Below, one piece after another: positions 1 through 10,063 of a stretch of 64,000 nucleotides of DNA. The position numbers and the translations under genes were made by a program. The DNA lies in NCBI RefSeq assembly GCF_026013905.1, contig NZ_CP110257.1, positions 186,001 to 250,000 of the forward strand. The letters run 5' to 3'. How positions within the stretch are numbered: position 1 is the stretch's first letter; the number at the start of each line of letters is the position of its first letter. This stretch comes from Schlegelella aquatica. Its GTDB lineage: Bacteria > Pseudomonadota > Gammaproteobacteria > Burkholderiales > Burkholderiaceae_C. The notes below the pieces were generated by a model. That model was given only the letters and a program-made list of their open reading frames with translations, was not told where the DNA came from and did not search any database.

Positions 1-992
<992 letters not shown>

Positions 993-1033
993 GGCCTTCG
1001 AACAGTGGACGGCCACGGCTCACCCGTGGCACA

Positions 1034-1106
1034 GGGCGAGCGTCGTTGCGAACGATCCAAGCCTGACGCCGCGTACGGAGCCGCAGCGCTGCAACGCTCC
1101 TTGGAG
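1034..1106 (-). ncRNA. S-adenosylhomocysteine (SAH) riboswitch
   Basis: On the minus strand the leader reads CCAAGGAGCGTTGCAGCG, a variable loop, then CAGGCTTGG and AACGACGCTCGCC. This follows the SAH riboswitch (RF01057-type) layout: P1 is CCAAG paired with CTTGG, the AGGAGCG-TTGC core is conserved, and the 3' ACGACGCTC can pair back to GAGCGTTG as the pseudoknot. Known SAH riboswitches activate SAH-recycling genes such as metH and ahcY when SAH accumulates, which fits the gene downstream. A further hairpin (CCACGG/CCGTGG, 1012-1030) lies between aptamer and start codon and may be the expression platform. Recognition is from memory of the consensus; no covariance search was run. Confidence 0.88.
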
Positions 1107-1113
1107 AGGGCTC

Positions 1114-1119
1114 ATTTTA
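1114..1119 (-). promoter_or_regulatory. -10 element of the metH promoter
   Basis: TAAAAT on the minus strand would put the transcription start near 1107, at the first base of the SAH aptamer. No convincing -35 hexamer is seen at the expected distance. Confidence 0.5.
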
Positions 1120-1198
1120 GAGGCTTCTTCCCCGGGGCGAGAGAGCTGGCGAGCCGCCACCATGGGCGCGCGCCCCGGGGACGGCCTGTGCCCGGGGG

Positions 1199-1975
1199 CT
1201 ACACCGAGGGTGCGGCGCTGTCCAGCTGCGCGGCCAGGGCCACGTACTCGTGCACCGGCACCTCCTCGGCCCGACGGTGCAAGTCGAAGGCGGCGTCGGC
1301 CCCTTGCTGCTCCAGCCAGCGCCCGAGGGTGTGACGCAGCAGCTTGCGGCGCTGCGAGAAGGCCACCGTCACCAGTTCGCCCAAGCGGGCGGGTTCCACG
1401 GCCGGCGGCTTCGGCAGCGGCACCATGCGCACGACCGCCGAATCGACCTTGGGCGGCGGCTCGAAGGCTTCCGGCGGGACTTCGAACAGCAGTTCGATGT
1501 CGTAGCGCCATTGCAGCATCACGCTCAGGCGCCCATAGTCCTTGTGCCCCGGGCTGGCGACCATGCGCTCGACCACTTCCTTTTGCAGCATGAAGTGCTG
1601 GTCGGCGATGGCGTCCACCTGCTCGAGCAGATGGAACGCAATGGGCGTCGAGATGTTGTACGGCAGGTTCCCCACCACGCGCAGCGGGCGGCCCCGGGCC
1701 TCGGACAAGGCGCGGAAGTCCACCGTCAGCACGTCGGCTTCCACGACCTCCAGCGCGGGGTTGCGCCGCAGTCGAGCGGCGAGATCGCGGTCGATCTCGA
1801 TGACGGTCAAGCGTTCACAGCGCTCGAGCAACGGCTGGGTGAGGGCACCCAGGCCGGGGCCGATCTCCACCAGGGCGTCCCCCGGCTGCGGATCGATCGC
1901 CCGCACGATGGCGTCGAGCACCGCGGTATCGGCCAGGAAGTGCTGCCCGAAGCGCTTGCGCGGGATGTGCTTCAC
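1199..1975 (-). CDS. ksgA: 16S rRNA adenine(1518/1519)-N6 dimethyltransferase
   Basis: Dimethylates two adjacent adenines in the 3' hairpin of 16S rRNA during late 30S assembly; loss gives kasugamycin resistance. The 258-aa protein has the family N-terminus [13 protein letters not shown]-binding loop [11 protein letters not shown] (residues about 36-46), and catalytic motif [10 protein letters not shown]. The length is typical. Its ATG overlaps the surA stop by 4 bp, so translation is probably coupled. It is the last gene of lptD-surA-ksgA. The enteric operon has pdxA between surA and ksgA; here it is absent. Confidence 0.97.
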   Translation of the reverse strand: MKHIPRKRFGQHFLADTAVLDAIVRAIDPQPGDALVEIGPGLGALTQPLLERCERLTVIEIDRDLAARLRRNPALEVVEADVLTVDFRALSEARGRPLRVVGNLPYNISTPIAFHLLEQVDAIADQHFMLQKEVVERMVASPGHKDYGRLSVMLQWRYDIELLFEVPPEAFEPPPKVDSAVVRMVPLPKPPAVEPARLGELVTVAFSQRRKLLRHTLGRWLEQQGADAAFDLHRRAEEVPVHEYVALAAQLDSAAPSV

Positions 1976-3297
1976 TGCGGCGGCTCGCGCATTTCGACGT
2001 AGGCCTGCGCGCGGATCTCGCGGGCCCAGTCAGCGTAGGCGGTTTCGTACTTCTGTTCACGCAGCGCGTTGACGGCCAACTCGCGCTGCTGGCGCTCGTC
2101 GAGCTCGACCTGTCGGCGGTCGGTCACCTGCACCAGGTGCGCGCCGAAACGCGACATGAACGGCTCGGAGAGCTTGCCGACGGCCAGCTGGTTCATCACC
2201 TGCTCGAACTCCGGCACGAACTGGCCCGGCGAGGCCCACCCGAGGTCGCCCCCCTGCGCCGCGCTGCCGTCTTCGGAGAACTGGCGCGCCAGTTGTGCGA
2301 AACCGGCATCGCCTTGCTCGATGCGGCGCTTCAAGTCCGCCAGTCGCCGCAGCGCGGCCTGGGGCGGCAGCTCCGGCGAGGGGCGCAAGAGGATGTGACG
2401 GGCGCGGGTCTGCGTCACCGCGAGGCCCTTGCCGTCCTTGCGCTCCTCCAGCTTGAGGATGTGAAAGCCCGCGCCCGAACGCACCACCTGCGGCGCGACT
2501 TCGCCCGGGCGCAAGGAGGCCACGGCCTGCACGAACAGGTCCGGCAGCCGGTGGGCCGGGCGCAGGCCCAACCGGCCGCCTTGGTCGCGGTTGGCGCCAT
2601 CGGAGTACTCCCGCACGAGCTGGGCGAAGTCGCGGCCGGAGCGCGCGAGCGCGAGCACCTGCTCGGCGCGGGCCCGGCGTTCGGCCTCCTGCTCGCGGCT
2701 CGCGTTCTCGGGCACCGACACCAGGACCTGCGCGATGTCGTACTCGACGGACTGACCGGACTCGGCACGCAGCCGGCTCAGGTACTGGTCGATCTCGGCG
2801 TCGCTCAGACGGATGCGCGCTTGCACCTCGCGCTCGCGCAGGCGCGCGACCATCAGCTCATCACGCAAGTTGGAACGAAAGCGCGCGAAGTCGATGCCCT
2901 GGCTGCGCAGGCGGTCGCGCAGCTGGGGCAGCGTGAGCTGATTCTGCGCCGCGATGTTGGCCACCGCGCGGTCGATCTCGGCTTCGTCCACGCGCACGCC
3001 CACCAGCCGGGCGTGCGAAAGCTGGGCCCGCTCGTCGATCAGGGCGTCCAGCACCTGTTGGCGCAGTTGGTCGCGCGGCGGCAGGCGCGCCCCGCTGCGC
3101 TGGGCGTCTTGCTCGATGCGCGCCAGGCGCTGCTGCACCTCGCTGTTGGTGACCAGCTCCTGGTTGACGACCGCGACGATGTAGTCGCCCCGGGGGGCGG
3201 CCGGCTGCGCGGTGGCCGCACCGGCCAGCGCTGCGAGCAAGGCGCAGCTGGCCATCAGCCCGCGCAGGATGGAAAGCCGTAGAAGGATTGAGGTCAT
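1972..3297 (-). CDS. surA: Periplasmic peptidyl-prolyl isomerase and outer-membrane-protein chaperone SurA
   Basis: Periplasmic chaperone that escorts beta-barrel proteins, including LptD, to the BAM complex. The 441-aa precursor has an N-terminal signal peptide (hydrophobic [19 protein letters not shown]), a SurA N-terminal helical domain (about residues 38-160), and two parvulin domains. The first contains [17 protein letters not shown] and [10 protein letters not shown]; the second contains [18 protein letters not shown] and [12 protein letters not shown]. The gene begins 3 bp after the lptD stop and overlaps ksgA by 4 bp. Confidence 0.96.
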   Translation of the reverse strand: MTSILLRLSILRGLMASCALLAALAGAATAQPAAPRGDYIVAVVNQELVTNSEVQQRLARIEQDAQRSGARLPPRDQLRQQVLDALIDERAQLSHARLVGVRVDEAEIDRAVANIAAQNQLTLPQLRDRLRSQGIDFARFRSNLRDELMVARLREREVQARIRLSDAEIDQYLSRLRAESGQSVEYDIAQVLVSVPENASREQEAERRARAEQVLALARSGRDFAQLVREYSDGANRDQGGRLGLRPAHRLPDLFVQAVASLRPGEVAPQVVRSGAGFHILKLEERKDGKGLAVTQTRARHILLRPSPELPPQAALRRLADLKRRIEQGDAGFAQLARQFSEDGSAAQGGDLGWASPGQFVPEFEQVMNQLAVGKLSEPFMSRFGAHLVQVTDRRQVELDERQQRELAVNALREQKYETAYADWAREIRAQAYVEMREPPQ

Positions 3298-3300
3298 AGG

Positions 3301-5562
3301 TCAGCGCTGCCCGGCGTCACCGCGCAGCAGTTGATAGCCGGGGATATTGTCCTGCAGTGCGCGCAGCGGGTTCGACCCGAGCCGCGAGAGGCCGACGAAC
3401 TCGAGCTGGAACATGAAGCGGGTCGTCGCCTCGCTCACGCCGGTGGACTCCCGCTCGACCACGAAGCGCCCGATCCAGCAGCCTGCGTCGTACTCGAAGC
3501 CCATCAGCGAGTCGGTGATGCGCTGGTCGCGCAGGCTGTAGTTCACGCGGCCCACCGCATACAGCGAGCCCCGGCAGCCCTTGCCGCGCTCGCGCTCGCT
3601 GGCGCGGAACACCGGCCATTGCCAGCCCACGTCGATGCGTTCGCTGGCGTTGCGCACCATGCTGTAGGTGGCCGCGACGGTGCGATAGGGGCCCGGCGAA
3701 TAGCGCACCCCCAGGGTCGAACGGATGGTGCGCTGCAAGTCCGGGTTGTACTGGACCGCGCCGCTCACGCCCCAGTCGGGAATGAGGTGGGTCGAGCCGA
3801 GCAGCAGCACGTCGCTGAAACGCTCGTTGAACGGCACGCCCTCCGGCGTGATGCGCTGCTCGCGCAACAGGTAGCGTTGCGCCAGCCCCAGCCGCAAGGC
3901 TTCGCCGCCACTGCCCGGGTCGATGAAGCGCGTGTACGCCCCCAGCGTCACGTGGTGCGCGTCGGCCACGCGGTCCACGCCGGAGAAGGGGTTCTCGGCG
4001 AACAGGGTGGTGAAGTTGAAGTCCTTGACCGCGGTGTCGAACAGCGGGATGCGGGACTGGTCGCGGTAGGGGGTGTTCACGTAGAGCACGCGGGGCTCGA
4101 GCGTTTGGATGTAGCGGCGGCCGAACCAGGTGCTCTCGCGCTCCAGCACCCAGCCGGTGTCCACGCTCAGCGTCGGGATCAGGCGCGACTCGTCGCGCGC
4201 GGCGCCGGTGGCCGTCGCGTCGATCCGATAGCTGGCCGCATTGAACGCCACTTGCGGACGCAGGAACCACCCCGGCCCATCGACCACGGCCCACGCGAGC
4301 CGCCCGAGCGCATGCACGCGCGTCGCGTCCGGGCGGGCTTGCAGCGGCCCGTGGTCGTGCTGTACGAACCGGTTGACCTCGGCTTCCATGTCCAGGCGCC
4401 ACCCGCCGTCCCACTCGAAGCTGCGGCGCATGCCCAGCTGCGGCTCGCGCGCGTACGGCGAATCGATGGGTGCCAGCGGGTCTTGCAGCACCTGCCAGCG
4501 GTGCACGCCGCCATAGACCTTCCAGTCGTTCACCCACCAGTGAGCCTCGGCGCGGCCGGGCAGCAGCCGCGGCGTCAGGCTGGGGATCTGGCGCTTCAGG
4601 TCCTTCCAGTAGTCGTCGTCGCTCACCCGGGTGAGGTCCGCCCGGTAGGCGCCTTCGTATGCGGTGCGCCCCTCGTGCTGGAAGTGCAGCAAGCCCCGAT
4701 CGCGGCCGGCGATGCGGTCGCCGGGCAGCACGTGGGTGTAGATCTCGCCGCGGAACCGAGGGTGCAGGTAACGGAACTCGGTGCCCAGCGCGACGCCCCG
4801 CTTGGTGATGACCGTGGGGGTCAGCGTCATGTCGCGCTGGGGGGCGATGTTCCAGTAGTAGGGCACGCCGACCTCGAGGCCGCTCTTGCTGTCCAGGTGC
4901 AGGTTGGGCGGCAGCCAGCCGGACTTGCGCTCTTCCGTGAGCGGGAAGCTCAACGCCGGCGCGGCCAGCAGGGGCACTCCGTAGAAGGTGAGCACCGCGC
5001 CTTCGGCCACGCCCTCGTTGCGTTCGAAGTCGAGCTTGACGCGGCTGGCCCGCAGCAGCCAGGCGTACTCGCCTTCGTCGTCGGGGGTGCAGCTCGAGTA
5101 GGTGGCCTGCGTGGCAGCCAGGCGGTCGCGGCCGAGGAAGTCGATGCGCTCGGCCCGACCGCCCGCCTGTGTGGCCGAAAAGAAGTAGGTGGGCTCGAGG
5201 AAGAAGCCTTCGTATCGCTCCACCTGCAACTGCAGCTCGGGTCCGGTGAAGACGTTGCCGTCGCGCGTGACGCGCACGTGCCCCCGCGCCCGGGCGATGC
5301 CCTGGACGTGGTCGTACTCCACCCGGTCCGCCCGCAGCGTGGTCGGCCCTCGGCGCAGGTCCACGTCGCCCTCGGCGATGGTCTCGAGGTCCGGGCGCCC
5401 CCGCAGTTCACGCGCCTCGATCGTCACCGGCAGGCGATCCTCGTCGGCGGCGTCGGTGGGCGCCTGCGCCCAGGCAGCGGCCGTGCACCAGGCGGCCGCC
5501 CATGCGAGCGGTCTCAGCGCCCAGGCCCGAAGCGCGCCCCGGCCCGTTCGGAACGGTGGCAC
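3301..5562 (-). CDS. lptD: LPS-assembly outer-membrane protein LptD
   Basis: Beta-barrel of the LptDE translocon that inserts lipopolysaccharide into the outer leaflet. After a signal peptide ending AAAWAQA, an OstA/LptA-like beta-jellyroll domain (TIEARELRGRPD, VRVTRDGNVFTGPEL) is followed by the large barrel with the family motif KSGWLPPNLHLDSKSGLEVG and YYWNIAP. The frame is open much further upstream, but that stretch runs under the promoter of the divergent gene and codes for arginine-rich, unlikely sequence. I chose GTG 5562 (753 aa, signal peptide VPPFRTGRGALRAWALRPLA...); TTG 5625 is an alternative. Neither start has a strong ribosome-binding site. First gene of lptD-surA-ksgA. Confidence 0.93.
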   Translation of the reverse strand: MPPFRTGRGALRAWALRPLAWAAAWCTAAAWAQAPTDAADEDRLPVTIEARELRGRPDLETIAEGDVDLRRGPTTLRADRVEYDHVQGIARARGHVRVTRDGNVFTGPELQLQVERYEGFFLEPTYFFSATQAGGRAERIDFLGRDRLAATQATYSSCTPDDEGEYAWLLRASRVKLDFERNEGVAEGAVLTFYGVPLLAAPALSFPLTEERKSGWLPPNLHLDSKSGLEVGVPYYWNIAPQRDMTLTPTVITKRGVALGTEFRYLHPRFRGEIYTHVLPGDRIAGRDRGLLHFQHEGRTAYEGAYRADLTRVSDDDYWKDLKRQIPSLTPRLLPGRAEAHWWVNDWKVYGGVHRWQVLQDPLAPIDSPYAREPQLGMRRSFEWDGGWRLDMEAEVNRFVQHDHGPLQARPDATRVHALGRLAWAVVDGPGWFLRPQVAFNAASYRIDATATGAARDESRLIPTLSVDTGWVLERESTWFGRRYIQTLEPRVLYVNTPYRDQSRIPLFDTAVKDFNFTTLFAENPFSGVDRVADAHHVTLGAYTRFIDPGSGGEALRLGLAQRYLLREQRITPEGVPFNERFSDVLLLGSTHLIPDWGVSGAVQYNPDLQRTIRSTLGVRYSPGPYRTVAATYSMVRNASERIDVGWQWPVFRASERERGKGCRGSLYAVGRVNYSLRDQRITDSLMGFEYDAGCWIGRFVVERESTGVSEATTRFMFQLEFVGLSRLGSNPLRALQDNIPGYQLLRGDAGQR

Positions 5563-5720
5563 CCGGCGCGCGAGGGCGCGGACCCCAGGATTCGGCTCGA
5601 ACGGAACGGACGACAGGCGCAGCAAGACGGAACCGTGAACGACGACGAGGGCAGGAAGGGGGGCGCGGTCGACGCGCAGTGCGGCGAGCCGCCGGAAGAA
5701 AGGGCCCGAAGGCCCCTCGG

Positions 5721-5726
5721 TAGAAT
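5721..5726 (+). promoter_or_regulatory. -10 element (TAGAAT) upstream of amgK-like gene
   Basis: TAGAAT lies in the lptD/amgK divergent region, 110 bp before the amgK start. The same hexamer precedes several housekeeping genes in this window. It sets an upstream limit for the lptD start. Confidence 0.4.
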
Positions 5727-5836
5727 CGATTATTCCACGAGCCCCGCCAGCGCCCGTTGCATCTTGCAGCGCCCCGCGGGCCGCCCGCGGCAGGCGGAGG
5801 CACCGCCGCCGCATCACCCCTGGAGCACCCCCGACG

Positions 5837-6871
5837 ATGTCGACCTCAGCTGTCGCCTGGACCGACGACGCACGCCGGCAGGCGTTCGAACGATGGATCA
5901 CGAGCCTGGCCGGCGAGGGGCTGGCTCTGGCCACGCTGCGGCCCGCCAGCGCCGACGCGAGCTTCCGGCGCTACCTGCGCATCGACGGCGACGCCGGCTC
6001 GCGCATCGTGATGGACGCGCCCCCGGCGCACGAGGACTGCCGGCCTTTCGTGCGCGTGGCGGCGCTGTTGCGCGGCGCCGGGCTGAACGCCCCCCAGGTG
6101 CTGGCCTGGAACGAGGCCGAGGGCTTCATGCTGCTCAGCGACCTGGGCTCGACGACCTACCTCCGCGCGCTCGATGCCGACACCGCGCCGCGGCTGTACG
6201 CCGATGCGACCGATGCACTGGTGCGCCTGCAAGGCATCGCGGCGCGCGACCAGGTGCCCCCCTACGACCGCGAGCTGCTCACCCGCGAGTTGCAGCTCTT
6301 TCCCGAGTGGTACATCGCGCGGCACCATGGCCTTGCGCTCAGCGACACCGAGCGGGCGCAGCTGGACCGCATCTTCGAGCTGCTGCTGTCCAACAACCTC
6401 GCGCAGCCCCAGGTGCTGGTGCACCGCGACTACCACTGCCGCAACCTGATGGTGTGCGAGGCCCCCGGCAACCCGGGCATCCTGGACTTCCAGGACGCGG
6501 TGTGGGGCCCGGTGACCTACGACCTCGTCTCGCTCCTGCGCGACGCCTACATCGAATGGGACGAGGAGCAGCAGATCGACTGGGCGGTGCGCTACTGGGA
6601 AAAGGCCCGCAAGGCGGGCGTGCCGGTGGCCACCGATTTCGGCGAGTTCTGGCGCGACTTCGAATGGATGGGGCTGCAGCGGCACCTCAAGGTGCTGGGC
6701 ATCTTCTGCCGCCTGTACCACCGCGACGGCAAGGACGGCTACCTCAAGGACCTGCCGCTGGTGTGGCGCTACGCCCATCGCGTGGCGATGCGCTACAACG
6801 CCTTCGCCCCGCTCGCGCGCCTGCTGGAACGGGTGGAAGGCACCGAACGGCAGTACGGCTACACCTTCTGA
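5837..6871 (+). CDS. amgK: AmgK-like N-acetylmuramate/N-acetylglucosamine anomeric kinase (APH family)
   Basis: Aminoglycoside-phosphotransferase-fold kinase of 344 aa. The catalytic loop HRDYHCRNLM (H196, D198) and Mg-binding DFQDAVWGPVTYD (D217) are intact. A divergent position next to lptD is typical of AmgK, which phosphorylates recycled MurNAc/GlcNAc at the anomeric carbon in the fosfomycin-tolerant recycling bypass. The usual partner murU (nucleotidyltransferase) normally follows directly, but here a LysR gene follows on the other strand, so murU must be elsewhere or absent. The specific substrate is inferred from family and context. Confidence 0.85.
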   Translation: MSTSAVAWTDDARRQAFERWITSLAGEGLALATLRPASADASFRRYLRIDGDAGSRIVMDAPPAHEDCRPFVRVAALLRGAGLNAPQVLAWNEAEGFMLLSDLGSTTYLRALDADTAPRLYADATDALVRLQGIAARDQVPPYDRELLTRELQLFPEWYIARHHGLALSDTERAQLDRIFELLLSNNLAQPQVLVHRDYHCRNLMVCEAPGNPGILDFQDAVWGPVTYDLVSLLRDAYIEWDEEQQIDWAVRYWEKARKAGVPVATDFGEFWRDFEWMGLQRHLKVLGIFCRLYHRDGKDGYLKDLPLVWRYAHRVAMRYNAFAPLARLLERVEGTERQYGYTF

Positions 6872-6911
6872 GCCGTCGGGGCCACGGCGGCCCCCTGCCG
6901 CGGCCTGCTCT

Positions 6912-7940
6912 CTACGTCCCTGGCTCTTTCAAAGCCAGCGCGGCGGGCCCGCTGCCGGCCGCCTCGGAGCGGGCCGCTTCAGAGGGCACCGCGCGCGTTT
7001 CGCAGCCGGCCGCCGCCAGCCAGGGGTCGCGGTCCTCCGCGGCGAAGGTGGCGATGAGGAAGTCCATGAATGCGCGCGTGCGCGCCGGCACGTACTTGCG
7101 GCTGGGCATCGCCGCGTAGATGGTCAGCGTCATGATGCGCCACTCGGGCAGGATGCGTTCGAGCGCATGTTCCAGCAGCGCGTCCTCGACGATGAAGGAC
7201 GGCAGGCCCACGACGCCCAGGCCGGCGAGGGCCGCGGCATAGAGCGTGTCCACGTGCGAGGTCGTCAGCGCCGCGCGCGGCTCGATCTCGACCGCCTGCG
7301 GCGAGCGCGCCCGCCCCGGGCACTGCTCGAACCGCCACACCCTCGGCGCGCTCGGCAGGTTGGGCACCAGGCACTCGTGGTGCACCAGCTCCTCGGGGCG
7401 GGCGGGGCGGCCGTGGCGATCCAGGTAGCTCGGAGCGGCGCAGGCCACCACATCGGTCGTCGCCAGCCGGCGGGCGACGAAGTCGCCGTCGAGCGGCCGC
7501 GGCCCGACGATGAGGATGGTGATGTCGTAGCCCTCGTCGGCGCTTTCGAGCGGCCCGGCCGCCGTGAGATCGACGGTGACCTTGGGGTACTGGGCGCGGA
7601 AGGTCGGCAGGTGCTTGGCCAGTTGATGCACCGCGAACGATGCCGGCACCAGGATCCGCAGGTGCCCCTTGGGCTCGGCCACGAGCGAGCTGGCCAGCGC
7701 CTCGGCCTCCTCCACCTCGGCCAGGATCTGCCGCACCCGCTCCAGGTAGGTCTCGCCGACGTCGGTGAGGGCGAGGCGCCGCGTCGTCCGGTGGATCAGC
7801 CGGGCGCCCAGGTGCGCCTCCAGGTCGGCCACCAGCCGGGTCACGACCGCCGGCGACAGGTCCAGGGCGCGGGCCGCGCCGGCAAAGCTGCCTTCATCGA
7901 TCACCTTGGCGAAGACACGCATGGAATGCAAACGGTCCAT
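6912..7940 (-). CDS. LysR-family transcriptional regulator
   Basis: Begins MDRLHSMRVFAKVIDEGSF with the winged helix-turn-helix at about residues 4-62 (FAGAARALDLSPAVVTRLV), followed by the periplasmic-binding-like effector domain (LRILVPASFAVHQL, DGYDITI-type motif). I chose ATG 7940, the canonical LysR start, rather than the upstream ATG 7973. The C-terminus carries about 35 extra Ala/Glu-rich residues beyond the normal 300-aa length. It is divergent from the DUF4148 gene across 236 bp, which makes that gene and autoregulation the natural targets. The inducer is unknown. Confidence 0.9.
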   Translation of the reverse strand: MDRLHSMRVFAKVIDEGSFAGAARALDLSPAVVTRLVADLEAHLGARLIHRTTRRLALTDVGETYLERVRQILAEVEEAEALASSLVAEPKGHLRILVPASFAVHQLAKHLPTFRAQYPKVTVDLTAAGPLESADEGYDITILIVGPRPLDGDFVARRLATTDVVACAAPSYLDRHGRPARPEELVHHECLVPNLPSAPRVWRFEQCPGRARSPQAVEIEPRAALTTSHVDTLYAAALAGLGVVGLPSFIVEDALLEHALERILPEWRIMTLTIYAAMPSRKYVPARTRAFMDFLIATFAAEDRDPWLAAAGCETRAVPSEAARSEAAGSGPAALALKEPGT

Positions 7941-8176
7941 CCCGATTCTTTCGGCTCGTTGCGGAAGTCGCAATTATTCGCGGCCCCGGGGCGTTCGCGG
8001 GGTGAGGGTTCACTGACTGAAGGGAGGTCACTAACCGGTTTTTAAGGGCAGGGTGACTCCCTACAGTTCACGAACGATGGGCACAAACGACCGCGCTTGC
8101 GACTCACCGAGCGGGACATGACGGCGACGCGCCGCCTTGTGCCGCGCTTCGTCCCTCACCGCATGGAGAGTTGATC

Positions 8177-8497
8177 ATGTCTGCCAAGAAAGCGTTCGTG
8201 GCCCTCGCCGTTCTGCTGGCCGCCGCCGGCGCCTCTGCCCAGGAGGCCACCTGCGTCGACCGGAACTTCGGGCGTGCCACCCCGTCCGACAAGACGCGCG
8301 CCGAAGTGCGCGCGGAACTGCGCACCGAGATCGCACAGGCTCGCGCGCGGGGAGAAACCATCCCGGCACTGTCCGGTGAGGCGACCGTCGTCACGAAGCC
8401 GCCTCCCGCAGTGGCCATGGCCCGCAGCCGCGAGGACGTCCGCCGCGAGGTGGCCGAGGGCGCAGGCCTGAGCAGATCCGACCGCATGGGCTGCTGA
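8177..8497 (+). CDS. Small secreted DUF4148-like protein
   Basis: A 106-aa protein with a clear signal peptide (MSAKKAFVALAVLLAAAGASAQ). The short mature region carries two copies of the SREDVRREVA/TRAEVRAELRTE signature typical of DUF4148, a family of small Burkholderiales exported proteins of unknown function. Start ATG 8177 has GGAGAG 8 nt upstream, preferred over TTG 8171. It faces the LysR gene and may belong to its regulon (inference). Confidence 0.8.
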   Translation: MSAKKAFVALAVLLAAAGASAQEATCVDRNFGRATPSDKTRAEVRAELRTEIAQARARGETIPALSGEATVVTKPPPAVAMARSREDVRREVAEGAGLSRSDRMGC

Positions 8498-8657
8498 TGC
8501 CCGGTCGAGCCGGCCATCGGCTTGGCTGAGGGCCGTACTCTGGTGACCCGTCCCGGTGCCCCGCCCCCCTCCAGGGGCGGGGCGCCGGGCTGTGCGGTGG
8601 TGCGAAGCCGCCTGGGGCGCCGCCGAGAGCCGCTCGGTTTGGCACACTCTCGGCCTC

Positions 8658-9407
8658 ATGTCCTCCAAGACCTCCGTGCGCCTCCACGTCCCGGCCGCGC
8701 TGGCTGCCGGCCTCGTCTTCACCCTGCCCCCCGGCCCGAGCCGGCATGCGCAGGTCCTGCGCCTGCAGCCGGGCGACGACGTGCGTCTGTTCAACGGCGA
8801 AGGCGGCGAGTGGGCGGCACGCATCGTGAGGATGGGTCGGCAGGCGGTGGACGTCGAGGTGAGCGCTTTCCATGCGGTGGACCGCGAAGCGGCCCGCCCG
8901 GTCCTGCTGGCCCTGGGCATGCCCGCCAACGACCGGATGGACACCGTGGTCGAGAAGGCCACCGAACTCGGGGTGCACGCCCTCCAGCCGCTCGTGTGCG
9001 AGCGCTCCGTCCTGCGACTCAGCGCGGAGCGCGCCGAGCGCAAGGTGGGGCATTGGCAGGGCGTGGCGACGGCGGCGGCCGAACAATGCGGCCGCACGCG
9101 CGTGCCCGTGGTGGCGCCCGTGCGCGAACTGCGGGAATGGCTGTCTGGGCCCTTGCCTGCCGACGACGCACCGACGGCCCGGCTTCTTCTGAGCCTGGCT
9201 CCCGGCGCACGGACGTTGCCGGCGCTCGGTCTCACGGGCGCCGAGCCGGTCGTGCTCCTGAGCGGCCCGGAAGGCGGACTCACCCCCGCGGAAGAGGCGC
9301 TGGCGCTCGCGCGCGGTTGGACGCCGGTGAGCCTGGGCGCGCGGACCTTGCGCGCCGACACGGCGCCGCTGGCGGCCCTGGCCTGGCTGATGCTGCAATC
9401 GAGCTGA
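8658..9407 (+). CDS. rsmE: 16S rRNA (uracil1498-N3)-methyltransferase
   Basis: Methylates U1498 in 16S rRNA. The 249-aa protein has the PUA-like N-terminal domain (HAQVLRLQPGDDVRLFNGEGGEW) and the SPOUT knot with VEKATELGV, ERSVLRLSAERAERK, AAEQCGRTRVP, LLSGPEGGLTPAE and the terminal LGARTLRADTAPLAAL. ATG 8658 gives the family-typical N-terminus; the frame extends upstream without support. A run of ten G residues (9413-9422) follows the stop. Confidence 0.95.
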   Translation: MSSKTSVRLHVPAALAAGLVFTLPPGPSRHAQVLRLQPGDDVRLFNGEGGEWAARIVRMGRQAVDVEVSAFHAVDREAARPVLLALGMPANDRMDTVVEKATELGVHALQPLVCERSVLRLSAERAERKVGHWQGVATAAAEQCGRTRVPVVAPVRELREWLSGPLPADDAPTARLLLSLAPGARTLPALGLTGAEPVVLLSGPEGGLTPAEEALALARGWTPVSLGARTLRADTAPLAALAWLMLQSS

Positions 9408-9453
9408 CGCCCGGGGGGGGGGCGCCGGCCCTACGCTCGAGACCGCCCCCCGC

Positions 9454-9954
9454 TCAACGCCGGGGCACCGAGGACGGTGAGGGCGTGCGCTCCTCGCCGC
9501 TGCGTGTCTGGGCGTCGAGGCCTCGTGCGGGCGACTCCGCCACCTGGGGCAGCCCCTCGCCGACCTCGATCAACTCCTCGATGATCATGCGGCCATACCG
9601 CTGCGCGCGGGTGGCACCGTGCTCCCGCGCGATGCGGGCGACGCGCCCGGCGTCCTCGCTCCCCTTGGCGGGCACCACGAGGAAGTGATGCCCCGCCTGC
9701 GCCAGCTCCCGGTGCGCTCGCACCAGGTTCAGCTCCTGGCCCACCGCCGCCACCGGGCTCGCCTCGTGCAGCTCGCGGTCGGCCTGGGCCATCATCTCCT
9801 CGGGCCGGTAGCGCGCGACCTGCTCGGCCTCCACGCCCTCGCGGCGCAAGTCCTGCAACGCAGCTTCCAGCGCCTCCTCGGAGGGAAAGGCGATCACCAC
9901 GTGGTTGACGGGCTTGAACGCCCCGAAGCTCTCCGGTGGGCGCGTCTTGTCCAT
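9454..9954 (-). CDS. Conserved-looking protein of unknown function
   Basis: 166 aa from ATG 9954, which has an excellent GAGGAG ribosome-binding site 8 nt upstream; the longer frame to 10155 overlaps the neighbouring peptidase. There is no signal peptide and no membrane segment. The N-terminal half (NHVVIAFPSEEALEAALQDLRREGV) is an alternating beta-alpha pattern resembling stress-related small soluble proteins with a ferredoxin-like fold. The C-terminal tail after about residue 135 looks disordered. I do not recognise a family and assign no function. Confidence 0.75.
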   Translation of the reverse strand: MDKTRPPESFGAFKPVNHVVIAFPSEEALEAALQDLRREGVEAEQVARYRPEEMMAQADRELHEASPVAAVGQELNLVRAHRELAQAGHHFLVVPAKGSEDAGRVARIAREHGATRAQRYGRMIIEELIEVGEGLPQVAESPARGLDAQTRSGEERTPSPSSVPRR

Positions 9955-10063
9955 GGCAGCTCCTCGTGCGATGGCCGCCGCCGGAGTCGAATCCCGGGGC
10001 CGCCTGCCCCGTTCCAGCAGTGCGCGTGCCCGCACGCCGGGAGCCCGAAGGGCCGCGCGAAGA

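Noticed and set aside
993..1198. Cobalamin riboswitch upstream of metH
   Set aside because: No B12-box sequence is visible and the leader is too short; the conserved elements match the SAH aptamer.
3331..7119. A 1262-codon plus-strand open frame antisense to lptD and running into the amgK gene
   Set aside because: Composition is Arg/His/Gln-rich without motifs, and it exactly mirrors third-position GC in the real genes on the other strand and in other frames; the same effect produces most long antisense frames in this window.
9413..9422. Ten-G homopolymer as a phase-variation tract
   Set aside because: It lies between the convergent 3' ends of rsmE and the unknown gene, not in a promoter or reading frame, so slippage would have no evident effect.
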